Shown here: positions 55,612 through 64,000 of the stretch, piece after piece
Layout: each line of letters starts with the position of its first letter
How positions within the stretch are numbered: the first letter of the stretch is position 1
Assembly: GCA_016508695.1 (NCBI GenBank)
Contig: VNKQ01000006.1
Location: 248,001 to 312,000, forward strand
Source: Hyphodiscus hymeniophilus
Taxonomy: Eukaryota > Ascomycota > Leotiomycetes > Helotiales > Hyphodiscaceae
Length of the DNA: 64,000 nt
Direction of reading: 5' to 3'
Translations under genes and position numbers: made by a program
Notes under the pieces: model-generated
Seen by the model: only the letters and a program-made list of their open reading frames with translations
Database searches by the model: none
Told to the model about the DNA's origin: nothing

Positions 55612-56058
55612 GAAAGAAGAAGTATCTCGAATACTCAAATTGCAGTATCCGGGAGAGATTCCTTGGCAGCTGGTGGCAGCACTGCACTACTCCGCTGTCC
55701 GAAATACAGGGGTGATTATCAGCCATTGCTCGTGTTCTTTCCTACCCCTCAAGCAGCAATGTTGATGGGGATATCAAAGCAAGTAGGCACCAATACAATT
55801 ATCAAGCTCCAAGTAGCACCTCGCCAAGGGTTGCAGCGCCGCAAAGCACCCGATGTGGTCAAGCGCTTTGTTTGGATCCTGTCCGACTCCTGCTCAGAAT
55901 TCTTGGAAGCCGTTGAGTAATCGGCAAGCTGACTGAACGCCATGTAGCCTTATTTTCATTTTCTTCTAGTTTCCGAGAGGTTTAAGGATTCGTACTGCAT
56001 TTCATTTATTATCTCTCTCACTTCCCCTCATCCAAGCTTACAGATACCAGGCACAGCC
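55612..56058. other. 447-bp intergenic region
   Basis: 3' region of the HET gene and promoter of the sulfotransferase-like gene. An 85-codon open frame at 55663-55920 begins with a non-ATG codon and is not supported. Confidence 0.5.
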
Positions 56059-56889
56059 ATGGACGCCCTCTACCAGAAGATGTACCGCTTGCCCCAAGAG
56101 CTCAGAGTGCGCGAACCTGACCGTCCAATGCAAGTGCTCGCCCTTGGCCTCCCACGAACTGTTACAGCTTCATTGCGTCAAGCTCTTTCCATCCTCGGCT
56201 ACGATCACGTGTATCACGGCTTTGATATCGTCCTCTCACCTCCTGACTGCCAGTCCTGGTCGAAGCTGTTCGGCCGTAAACAGAAACTGAAAACCCAGAT
56301 AACAGCACAGGAGTTCGATAGCATCCTCGGCCATTGCCAGGCAGCAACGGATCAACCCGCCTTTCTCCTGTCCCCGGATTTATTGGATGCGTATCCAGAA
56401 GCAAAAGTCATACTGAACCAACGCCGTGATGTTCAGACTTGGTTCCAGAGTCTCATGGCTATAACATCCATCATCGAGTCTTTGCCCAGCTGGCTCCGAT
56501 CCTTTGTCGATGCTGACGAGTTTTGGACCTTGCGTGTAATCAATGTAGGCTGGATCCGATATTTCGGTGGCGATTACCGACGGCACGGTCATGAGGTTTA
56601 CGAAACGCATTACAGGGATTTGAAGGAGAAGTGTGAGAAGGATGGACGAGAGTACCTTGAGTGGAAAGTTGAGGATGGCTGGCATTCTCTGTGCATGTTT
56701 CTTGGGAAGGACGTTCCAACGGTCGATGGTGAAAGGGGTGAGAGAACGAAGATGAAATTCCCCAGTGGAAATGCGCCGGCCGAATTCTATGAGCGGATGG
56801 GACAGATGATGGAAAGAAGAACGAGGAGGGGGAATTTGAGGCTGATCTTGTTGGGAGCTGCACTAGTAGCAACTATCGGCATAACCTGA
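56059..56889 (+). CDS. Sulfotransfer_4-type P-loop protein with C-terminal membrane anchor
   Basis: Single exon, 276 aa, ATG in good context (CAGCCATGGA). The PAPS/P-loop-like motif is MQVLALGLPRTVTASLRQAL: homologues usually have G-x-P-R-T-G-T, here the second Gly is Val. HVYHGFD follows, then DAYPEAKVILNQRRDVQTWF, the second conserved block (strand, then R-D-x-x-x-W). The last residues, LRLILLGAALVATIGIT, form a probable tail-anchor helix. Fungal members of this group are widespread, often misnamed NAD-epimerase-like, and their substrates are not established. The Gly-to-Val change may reduce phosphate-loop function. Family is confident; activity is not. Confidence 0.85.
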   Translation: MDALYQKMYRLPQELRVREPDRPMQVLALGLPRTVTASLRQALSILGYDHVYHGFDIVLSPPDCQSWSKLFGRKQKLKTQITAQEFDSILGHCQAATDQPAFLLSPDLLDAYPEAKVILNQRRDVQTWFQSLMAITSIIESLPSWLRSFVDADEFWTLRVINVGWIRYFGGDYRRHGHEVYETHYRDLKEKCEKDGREYLEWKVEDGWHSLCMFLGKDVPTVDGERGERTKMKFPSGNAPAEFYERMGQMMERRTRRGNLRLILLGAALVATIGIT

Positions 56890-57442
56890 TGGGGTCCATA
56901 GAGCTGCTTTCGGAATTGTTGAACGACTTCCAGTGGTCAGGATGTTGCCAATATGCTCTTCCATTATCTCGAACTGTCACTCCAAAACGCCCAAAATTCT
57001 TGATTAGCAGGACATCAACTCTTGGCCAATTATCATTGTGAGCTATGACTGAATTGTCTCTGACTACTTGAAAAGCAGAAACCAATCAAACAGCTACGAC
57101 GAACAAACCCAGCACAGATCCCGGACAAAGAGAAACAATTATGGAACAGATAGATCGCATTTTTTATGACTGTATGCCTCTCTTTGTTGAAATAAACAAC
57201 ACTCCTTTAATGCCTCCCCATTGATGATGGAACAAAGGGTCCATTGTTTGGAGAAATTGCTCTAAGACAGGAAGATCCCGTCAAACTGTCTATATATTCT
57301 CTATGCCTCTGGTCTCAATAATCTTTCCCATCTTTCTACCCAGTTGAGCCAGCTCATTCTTATCTACATCAGAGGTAAGTATCCATTCTCATCCCTAATA
57401 TTGACAACATACAGATCACTTGAATCATAAGTATCTACGATC
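56890..57442. other. 553-bp intergenic region
   Basis: 3' region of the sulfotransferase-like gene and promoter of the next gene, with a TATATATTC element at about 57291-57299, about 150 bp before the ATG. No supported coding sequence. Confidence 0.5.
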
Positions 57443-58357
57443 ATGTCCACGCAATCACAGCGACACGGCCAGGAGCCATGTTCAGATCCCTTCTGCGCCC
57501 GATGTCAAAATCTGATGCCCCAGTTCTCGGAGAACGATCAACCAACATTGCTCGGATCCTATAAAGCTGGACTGAATTATCACCGGGATGCACGAGATCA
57601 ATGCGGAAAGAACATATTGACAAATTCCGGGCTGCTAACACCAGGCTGCTTGAAAGAGCTTTCGAGAGCCTTAGGGCAATCCGTTGAATCGCTCAGAGAC
57701 TCCCTGGAAGAAACACGCTCAAGAGACGAGGCAAAACTCGCTCATCATGAGGAGTTTGTTACTTCACTTGAAGCCAATATCAGAGCATGCGCAGTCCACG
57801 ACCGACAGATCCACGATCTAGAAAGACCCACACCAGTCGTGAGACCAAGCCCTCTTCCCCCTGCTCCTGTCGCTGAGGGACCAATCGGTTCTATTCGACC
57901 CATCGCCCTACCGGATAATCTCGAGGATATCAACCAACGCTTCGAGATATCCAGTATACAGCGAGGTAGCTTTCTGGCAAACCAACACTTATACAGAGCA
58001 GATCAGCTTGAAGCGAACAGGATTCGTCTCAGCGAAAAGCAGAAAGCAGACTCCCGTGCCGAAAAAGCCGCCAAGATCCAAGGAGTTCAAGAACGCATTA
58101 ACATAGCTATATTCCAGGTCGAAAAGCACATCCGTGAGTACAATAAAGCCCCCTCCGTGCAGAGATTTGCGAACTTTCAAGAACTTACCGCGAATGCTAT
58201 GAGGCGCAATGAGGCTATTCTTGCGCAGGATCGTAGGAGTCAACAAATTCATGAAAGAATTGACGATAGTCGTGACCGAAACGAGCAAGACCGCGCTCAC
58301 AAGGATCGCCTCGGAATAGTTAATTCGTTCCATTTAGGCTGTGGGGAACTCCGTTGA
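57443..58357 (+). CDS. coiled-coil protein, 304 aa, function unknown
   Basis: Single exon from an ATG at 57443. The N-terminus has a small Cys cluster, CSDPFCARCQNLMPQ, then a helical stretch LGQSVESLRDSLEETRSRDE, a Pro-rich linker (RPSPLPPAPVAEGPIG) and a long Gln/Glu/Arg-rich helix (KQKADSRAEKAAKIQGVQER, then NAMRRNEAILAQDRRSQQIH). It ends GCGELR. The sequence is strongly charged with no membrane or catalytic motif. Coiled coils suggest self-association or a scaffold role. No family recognised; probably lineage-restricted. A TATATATTC element and spacing support transcription on this strand. Confidence 0.65.
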   Translation: MSTQSQRHGQEPCSDPFCARCQNLMPQFSENDQPTLLGSYKAGLNYHRDARDQCGKNILTNSGLLTPGCLKELSRALGQSVESLRDSLEETRSRDEAKLAHHEEFVTSLEANIRACAVHDRQIHDLERPTPVVRPSPLPPAPVAEGPIGSIRPIALPDNLEDINQRFEISSIQRGSFLANQHLYRADQLEANRIRLSEKQKADSRAEKAAKIQGVQERINIAIFQVEKHIREYNKAPSVQRFANFQELTANAMRRNEAILAQDRRSQQIHERIDDSRDRNEQDRAHKDRLGIVNSFHLGCGELR

Positions 58358-59143
58358 GGAAATGAGTCCCAGGACAAGCACTCGTCGCGGGTCGATGAGA
58401 CTGCTGAGCCCAACACATATGTAAGTTTGACCCTTTTCCCCGTTCGCTAATATTTCATGGCAGTCAAACTAGCAAAAGACACAAAAACATGGGAAAATAG
58501 AAAACTCCAAAAACATCTCTGTTTTGGTTTTTTGAGAATGTATTTCAGCGGACACTTGGCTCGGGAAATATATGGAGGCTTTCTGATAGACATTGAGCAA
58601 TAAATAAAATCTGCCAAAACATTTCAAAATTTTCTCCTTGCAAACGTGAATCCCGAAACCATTGTGATCTACTAAGTCAATTACCATCATGTACGAAACC
58701 AGAGACTCCCGCCAAACTCGATTCGCACAGCATGTTCATTTGATGATCTTTGTTAACGGCTCTGCATGTCGAAGCAGTTTCAGTGGTCTTTATTCTCAAG
58801 TCGCGATGGACTACTCGGAGCAACATACATCCATCCATCAAAGATCACAAAATCCCTAGTTTTCTGGTTTCTTTGTCCAACAGCTACTCCTTCCTGACTA
58901 CCGTCGCCGGCTAGCTGTGTATGGTGACTCTATACTTGTTCGTTCGAAGATCTCGAGATAGCATTTGGTATGCCGCTGGACTCATGGAGCACGGTTGAAA
59001 GTGAGCCAAAAGGTGTAAATGCTTGCCTCTTCATTTCGTTCCCAAGCAGCGATCCAGTTCAATTGCCCCTGGCCCGGCTGTTGAAAACGATCAAGAGGGT
59101 AGAAAGTCGCCGTCAGAGGATGAGGTATGTTCTTGAAACATTC
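58358..59143. other. 786-bp intergenic region
   Basis: Convergent 3' regions of the coiled-coil gene (+) and the DUF427 gene (-). No supported gene; the plus-strand open frame from 58970 is the shadow of DUF427 exon 2. Confidence 0.5.
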
Positions 59144-59765
59144 CTACATCCACCTTGTCGCCGCATCTCCTTTGATGATACCATCCAGCTCACTGGTCGT
59201 CCATCCGCCATAAAAATCACCCGGCTGCGGCTTCACCTCCTCTCCATCAACGAAGCAGTCCCACGGCCCCGCATAAAAGCTTACGTAGCCTTTCAATTCC
59301 TTGAATCTCTCATTAGGACTCTCGTACGACCATATCCTATCTTTGACAATCTCTTCTTTCCCACTTTCAGTCTTTGCCGTGGCAGTGTAGTAGGTGGCCC
59401 AGCCTTTCCATTCGCAGAAGGTGGACTTTTTGGTCTGTGACAGGGGTAGTGAGATTGAGGACGTTGGGAGATAGTAAGCTGGACTTTTTTAGTTTTGGAA
59501 GATAAAGAGAAAATGCGGAAGGATTACTGGGTGCGTGATAGGTTTCTAAAACCCAATATGCCTCTTTTGTATCAGCTATAGTTTGGCCGTGCCACTTGAT
59601 TTGGATATGTCTATTAGTTCGCTCGAGAAGTGGTGGTCGGGGGAAGTTTTGGACATTTAGTCTTGGTTTGGGAGGCATTTCGAATTTGATATGTAGGTTT
59701 ATGAATGAGCAAAAAGTAAAGACCAGTCCAATGGTAAAGAAAAATACGAGGAAGGGATTATTCAT
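59144..59765 (-). CDS. DUF427 domain protein
   Basis: Exons 59765-59528 and 59478-59144. A 49-bp intron (CCCA|GTAATC donor, TCCAG|CT acceptor) joins AYWVLETYHAP to TYYLPTSSISLPLSQTKKS. Then comes the family core: STFCEWKGWATYYTATAKTE, DRIWSYESPNERFKELKGYV, SFYAGPWDCFVDGEEVKPQP and FYGGWTTSELDGIIKGD. This order (IADT..YWVLET, YYLP, CEWKG, Y.AF/F.YAGPWD) is diagnostic of DUF427, a small globular fold of unknown biochemical role found in bacteria and fungi. Length is 190 aa from 59765, or 161 aa from a second ATG at 59678 with better context. The longer form adds a hydrophobic start (FLVFFFTIGLVFTFCSF) that could be a signal anchor. A CATATATG box at 59811-59818 favours the first ATG being transcribed. 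Confidence 0.87.
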
Positions 59766-60003
59766 GAAGAAAGGATGTTTTCAAGTTGTGAATGGAGGGG
59801 TAGAGGGGTACATATATGCACATCTGGTGAGTTTCCGGGTCGCCGTAATCCGGCCCCACCAACCCGCCAACGTCACAGGCCAGACCCAAGCAACGGCGCA
59901 ACGCTGCTGTCAGACCCAGACCTCCTCCAACACGACCATCTCCAGTATCGAATCTCGAGTCTCTTAATTACTCAAGCAAGACCCTTCGCAGACTCAAGAC
60001 ATC
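59766..60003. promoter_or_regulatory. short divergent promoter, DUF427 / Did2
   Basis: 238 bp separate the two divergent start codons, so both promoters are here. CATATATG at 59811-59818 is a TATA candidate for the minus-strand gene; none is obvious for Did2. Confidence 0.5.
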
Positions 60004-60847
60004 ATGTCAGGCCTCGAGAAAGCGCTCTTCAACCTCAAGGTAAGTTCCCTCGACGCTAATCGTGCCCAAAGCCGCATATTGCCTACGATTGCGCATCTGG
60101 CGCTTCCCTGATTTGCGCTTTCACTGATATCATTGTTCCACTAGTTCACAGCAAAACAACTAAATCGCCAAGCTGCAAAGGCTAGCAAAGACGAGAAGAC
60201 TGAGAAAGACAAGCTTAAGAAGGTTCGTTGAAGCGCTCTTGTTCGCTTCGGCCGAGACTGATACAGAGGACTTTCCAGGCAATCCAACAAGGCCATAGCG
60301 ATATCGCAAAGATCTACGCCCAAAATGCGATCCGAAAACAGAACGAAAGACTGAATCTATTGAGGTTAGGAAGCAGAATCGATGCAGTTGCCAGCAGAGT
60401 GCAGACAGCGGTCACGATGAGACAGGTTACGGGCAGCATGATGAATGTTGTGAAGGGCATGGATCAAGCCATGAAGGCTATGGATCTGGAGAAGGTCTGT
60501 CGCCTCTTCTCATTCTAAATATTCGGATCCCGAGTGTTTTATATAAGAGTCTGACTAATGGAATGGATATACAGATTTCGGTAGTGATGGATAGATTTGA
60601 GACGCAATTCGAAGATCTTGATGTCGCTACAGGATACTACGAGAACGCAACCACATCAGCTACAGCTGTGGGCACACCGCAAGAGGATGTCGATCGTTTG
60701 ATGAACCAGGTTGCGGACGAGGCGGGAGTGGAATTACATCAAGAAATGGAAGGCGCAAAGGCTGTTTCAGCTGCACCGGTGAAGAGCGGTCCTACGGAGG
60801 TTGAGGAAGATGGCTTGGGAGAGAGGCTGAGAGCGTTGAGATCTTGA
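60004..60847 (+). CDS. DID2: ESCRT-III subunit Did2/Vps46 (CHMP1)
   Basis: Exons 60004-60039, 60145-60222, 60279-60494 and 60575-60847, all phase 0, giving 200 aa, the usual CHMP1 length. The family start MSGLEKALFNLK is a separate 12-codon exon. FTAKQLNRQAAKASKDEKTE, AIQQGHSDIAKIYAQNAIRK, RIDAVASRVQTAVTMRQVTG and MVKGMDQAMKAM-type (here NVVKGMDQAMKAMDLEK) helices follow, then VMDRFETQFEDLDVATGYYE. The C-terminus GLGERLRALRS fits a MIM1 motif (L-x-x-R-L-x-x-L-R) that binds the MIT domain of Vps4. Did2 recruits and regulates Vps4 on endosomes during multivesicular-body sorting and membrane scission. All key regions are intact. Confidence 0.96.
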
Positions 60848-61719
60848 AGTACATATGCGAGCGTGGATCTAGATCGGGCGTTGGTTTTCATTGGTCATGG
60901 CGAATGGATGCGAGCTTTCAATTCGGCTCGTTCATAGGGAATTCAGCACTGCCTCGTTCTTTCGGTAAATATCTTATTGGAGTTTGTGAATACACTGAAT
61001 AGCGAGCTGCTCGCATTCATGCCTATTTGAGCCTGTCAGCATTATCATTTTGCACACTGTTTAAAGGAAAACGTGAGAGGTATCGGAAGCCTCCGAAGTA
61101 ATCGGATGCACCAGTACTTCCGCTGAGAGGAAAATTGGGTCCTTTGGGAAAGAAATGTGGAAGCTGGAAATGCATGATCATGTCTAGACAGGGTCGCTGT
61201 AGAGTAGATGGATGACCAAGTGGACGAGACAGAGGTGTTTGCTACATGAGCTTCGAGTCGATGTTCGTTCTGGGACTTCTTCTACTTGCATGATATTTGG
61301 CGCGTGTGATACGAGTTTGGACGAGACATTTTTGAGGGTGTTTGAAATTGGCCTTGTACCTAGGATTTTTGAGATTAGCAGGCTCATGATGCCGGAGACA
61401 CATAAATACTTAACGCAAACCGGTCAAATCATTTGTGTGAATAGAATACTCCTTGAAAGTCGCAATCACGGAGTTGAAACCCGGGTCCTTACATGCTTTG
61501 AGTGACAGATTTTGAGGAACAATGAATTCCAAGTCTATAAGCATACGTGATCGAGAGTGCAGAACAATCTGAACTGATCGAAAAGCCGTCTTTGATAGGA
61601 TGACACCTCTCACAGTAACGAAGTCCTCGATGCTCCTCCTTTCCAGCGCCTTTCTATAATATCCTTTCTCTGCAACTATGCCCAACTCCCAACCTCCCAA
61701 ACTCCAAACGCATGAACCT
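60848..61719. other. 872-bp intergenic region
   Basis: Convergent 3' regions of Did2 (+) and the coiled-coil gene (-). Open frames at 61212-61505 (plus) and 61410-61769 (minus) are not supported. Confidence 0.5.
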
Positions 61720-63482
61720 TTAGTCCACATCTCCAATTTCACCACCCGCATGGGTATCAACGAAACCATGATCCTCTAGGGTTACCCGAGTAAGGGCCAG
61801 TTCTCTCTCATCCAAGTTGGCAATCATATTATCAACATCATCTGAAGCCGCATGCAGAAGACCCGCTCGTGATTGCACGAGAGCCCAAAACTCATCCTGC
61901 TGCCACTGCCAGAACACGGCGTCTTTGCGAATTTGTCGATCTGTGATTGCGGCAAATAACTTGTCGTTCGCAGCTTCCAATCGTTCTTGTTCAGCCTTGA
62001 AGAACTTCTCACGGACACTGATAGCATCTTTTTGTGAAGCAAAAGAGAGCTTTAACTTGGACCACCGAAGCGCAAGCATCGCGATCTCATTCTCATGAGC
62101 AGCAACTGCCTCCCTTCCCTTTTTGACGTCTTTGGTGAGACTGGCAGCATAAGCATCAGCAATTTCTTGGCGCTTCTTGGAGATGTTATTGATCTCATCT
62201 ATCCTGGCAATGTAATCGGACCCGGCGGCTTTCTTCTGTTCAGCGATAATGGCCTTGAATGCCGCTCGCTCCTTGACCAAAACCTCTTTACGCTCGGCAA
62301 AAGCACTCAGTCGTCCTCGTATGGCAGACATGAATTGTCTTTCGTTCTGGGTCAAACCGTCTTGGAATTCTTGCTCCTTGACAGCAAAATCCTTCAGATG
62401 GACGATCATTGATTGCTTCAATTTGGAGTATGCGACTGCACGCTTATCGAAATCCTTTACCATAACCATATGTCGTTCCCATGTTTGCATAATGATTTCC
62501 TGTTCTTTCTTGGTAAGGCCATCCTGCTGTGTAATGCAGTAAAACTTGCGACACACGAGAGCGATCTCACGTTCAGAGATCATAGCCTTTTATACCAGCA
62601 GATCAGTGATTTGTTCGACATGTGGTGGCATAATGAAGTGAGAGGGGTCTTGAAAGTTACCTCACGGTGATCCAAATGTCGGCCGATTTTGATCATTTTT
62701 GTCTTGCTTTGTCTCAAGCAGTGGTCAAAGTCGGAAAGTAAAGCAGGGACCTTTTTCTCATGCTCGGCCATAGTTGGGTCTGCACCTTGGAGATCGATGT
62801 GATGGCTATCTAGATGAAACTATGAGGGAAACAAGTATTAGTGTATGATCCTATGGTAAAAAAAGAGGAAGTATGAATTATCAAACCTTACTTCAATATA
62901 TGTCACGACTTTTTCTAAAGCGTCCAGCTCCGACTTGCGACGCTCAAGGAAATTTTGGTTAGGAAGGTCAGATTGATGAAGAGTAAGCTCAATACCAAGA
63001 CGGGGTAGGAGCTGCTGATAAGTCTCTACAATTTTGCCAAGGGTTTGACGATTGATCTCCTCAGCAGCCGCAACAACAAGCTGTGAGAACATAAGATGTC
63101 AGCCATCATAAAGAGTTGAACGGAACCAGAAGGATTTCCAACTTACTTCACCAGCTACGACGTTGTTCTTGTCCTCCTTAATCTTCAATTCACGCTCATT
63201 GACGTCGCGCTGGCGAGAAATGATACCATTATCTCGGGCATCCATATCAACCACACGGTTGTCCAGATCGGTTGGTAGATTGCCAGGAGCGAGCTCGGAT
63301 TCACGCCCAGTGACTGCCTCCTCATGACCAATGATAGCATTCTTGGCATTTTGTAGGAGGACTTCATTGGTTTGCAAGTTTTCCTCGCGACTAGTGGGGC
63401 TTTGTTGGATGCCATCGATTATGTCTGCTAAAGTAACGGGTTGGTCCATCTTAAGGGCCGACGAGTGTTTAAAGAACCGCAT
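61720..63482 (-). CDS. coiled-coil protein, 516 aa, function unknown
   Basis: Four exons, 63482-63147, 63080-62892, 62819-62661 and 62586-61720, all introns phase 0 with canonical ends (66, 72 and 74 bp). It begins at the first ATG, 63482; a second ATG at 63449 (..KMDQPVTLADII) also has good context. The sequence is almost wholly helical and charged: ENLQTNEVLLQNAKNAIIGH, NRQTLGKIVETYQQLLPRLG, DHCLRQSKTKMIKIGRHLDH and IIMQTWERHMVMVKDFDKRA, then long Lys/Glu/Gln coiled-coil segments (KKGREAVAAHENEIAMLALR). It ends in an acidic tail (HAGGEIGDVD). No membrane segment, signal or catalytic motif. Likely a filament-like or scaffold protein. No family recognised; the exon joins are strong evidence that it is one gene. 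Confidence 0.72.
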
Positions 63483-64000
63483 TGTATTATTAAAATACAA
63501 ATCGAACGCGAAGTATTAAGGACTTAATGGCGAAGTGCTGATTTACCGAAGACCAAGAGTGTGATGGTCTGAACTGACTGTATCTGATCTTTCACAGTCA
63601 GTGAAAGAACTAGAAAGCAGGCTGTAAGAAGGGAGGTTGCACGTCCAGAGCTAATGATTCGTCAAGAACGGCAAAGTCCGAGGTATCAGGACGTGGCCAG
63701 CCAAAGCAAAGGCAAACGTCCAAAGCTGGTAAAACTCAAAAATTCACAGCTGTGTGAAAAGCTACTTAGCTAGGAGGTATGCCGTCAAAGCTAGAGCCGA
63801 AGTCAAGTTGACGTTGAGGTCGGACGTTAAAAGACGAGATGTTGAACGTCCGAGAGCGATCTACTCCAAAGGCTCATTTGTTTTGGGGATTGAGGGAAGG
63901 TGCGGATGGAGATATATATTACAGGATGAATATGAAGAAGCAAACATACCAGTTATAAGTGCAGCATGAGAGTGTGAATGAAGATTCGATATCTTCAAGA
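63483..64000. other. 518-bp right-edge region
   Basis: Promoter side of the coiled-coil gene. The 71-codon open frame at 63754-63969 (+) has no recognised features. Any gene further right is outside the window. Confidence 0.4.

Noticed and set aside
55663..55920. 85-codon frame after the HET gene
   Set aside because: Starts with TTG, no splice join to the HET gene that keeps frame, no family; treated as 3' UTR.
58970..59440. 156-codon plus-strand open frame
   Set aside because: It is antisense to DUF427 exon 2, whose minus-strand reading gives clear family motifs.

Overview
The window looks like nuclear DNA of a filamentous ascomycete (Pezizomycotina, probably a leotiomycete; the class is my inference). 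The basis is small introns (about 45-170 bp) with GT..AG ends and CTRAC-like branch sites, an isolated 5S rRNA gene, HET, CFEM and BAR-SH3 families, and a DNA transposon whose frame is broken only by RIP-like C-to-T changes. Exon structures were worked out by hand from splice signals and frame continuity; every joined model given as complete has a total length divisible by three.

Layout. 0-21 kb is gene-poor: a left-truncated Cid1-type nucleotidyltransferase (-), a four-TM membrane protein (+), a low-complexity 413-aa protein (+), a small charged ORF behind a (TA)19 microsatellite, a peroxiredoxin-like protein (-), a small membrane protein (+) and a BTB/POZ protein with a GC-AG intron (+). 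21-37 kb is denser: a DUF2439 (Mte1/Dbl2/ZGRF1-type) protein (-), a BAR-SH3 protein (+), a GNAT-ankyrin gene with a frame break (+), and two neighbouring + strand genes that each combine a C-x2-C-x6-C half zinc cluster with C-terminal membrane segments. 37-46 kb carries a small ORF with an 84-bp tandem duplication, a DJ-1/PfpI protein, a GNAT acetyltransferase and a GPI-type CFEM-like cell-wall protein.

47-49.5 kb is a complete Fot1/pogo-type element with 88-bp terminal inverted repeats, a TA target site and a RIP-inactivated transposase. 50-64 kb holds a small 87-aa gene, a zinc-cluster/HET fusion whose large intron encloses a 5S rRNA gene, a Sulfotransfer_4-type protein with a tail anchor, two coiled-coil proteins of unknown function, a DUF427 protein, and the ESCRT-III subunit Did2/Vps46 divergently paired with the DUF427 gene.

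No operon logic applies. The functional groupings I can see are housekeeping (Did2, BAR-SH3, Cid1, DUF2439) interspersed with accessory material (HET, transposon, CFEM, duplicated small ORFs) concentrated at 37-56 kb. The most interesting loci are the 5S gene nested inside the Zn-cluster/HET gene, the pair of membrane-linked half-zinc-cluster proteins, and the frame break in the GNAT-ankyrin gene.
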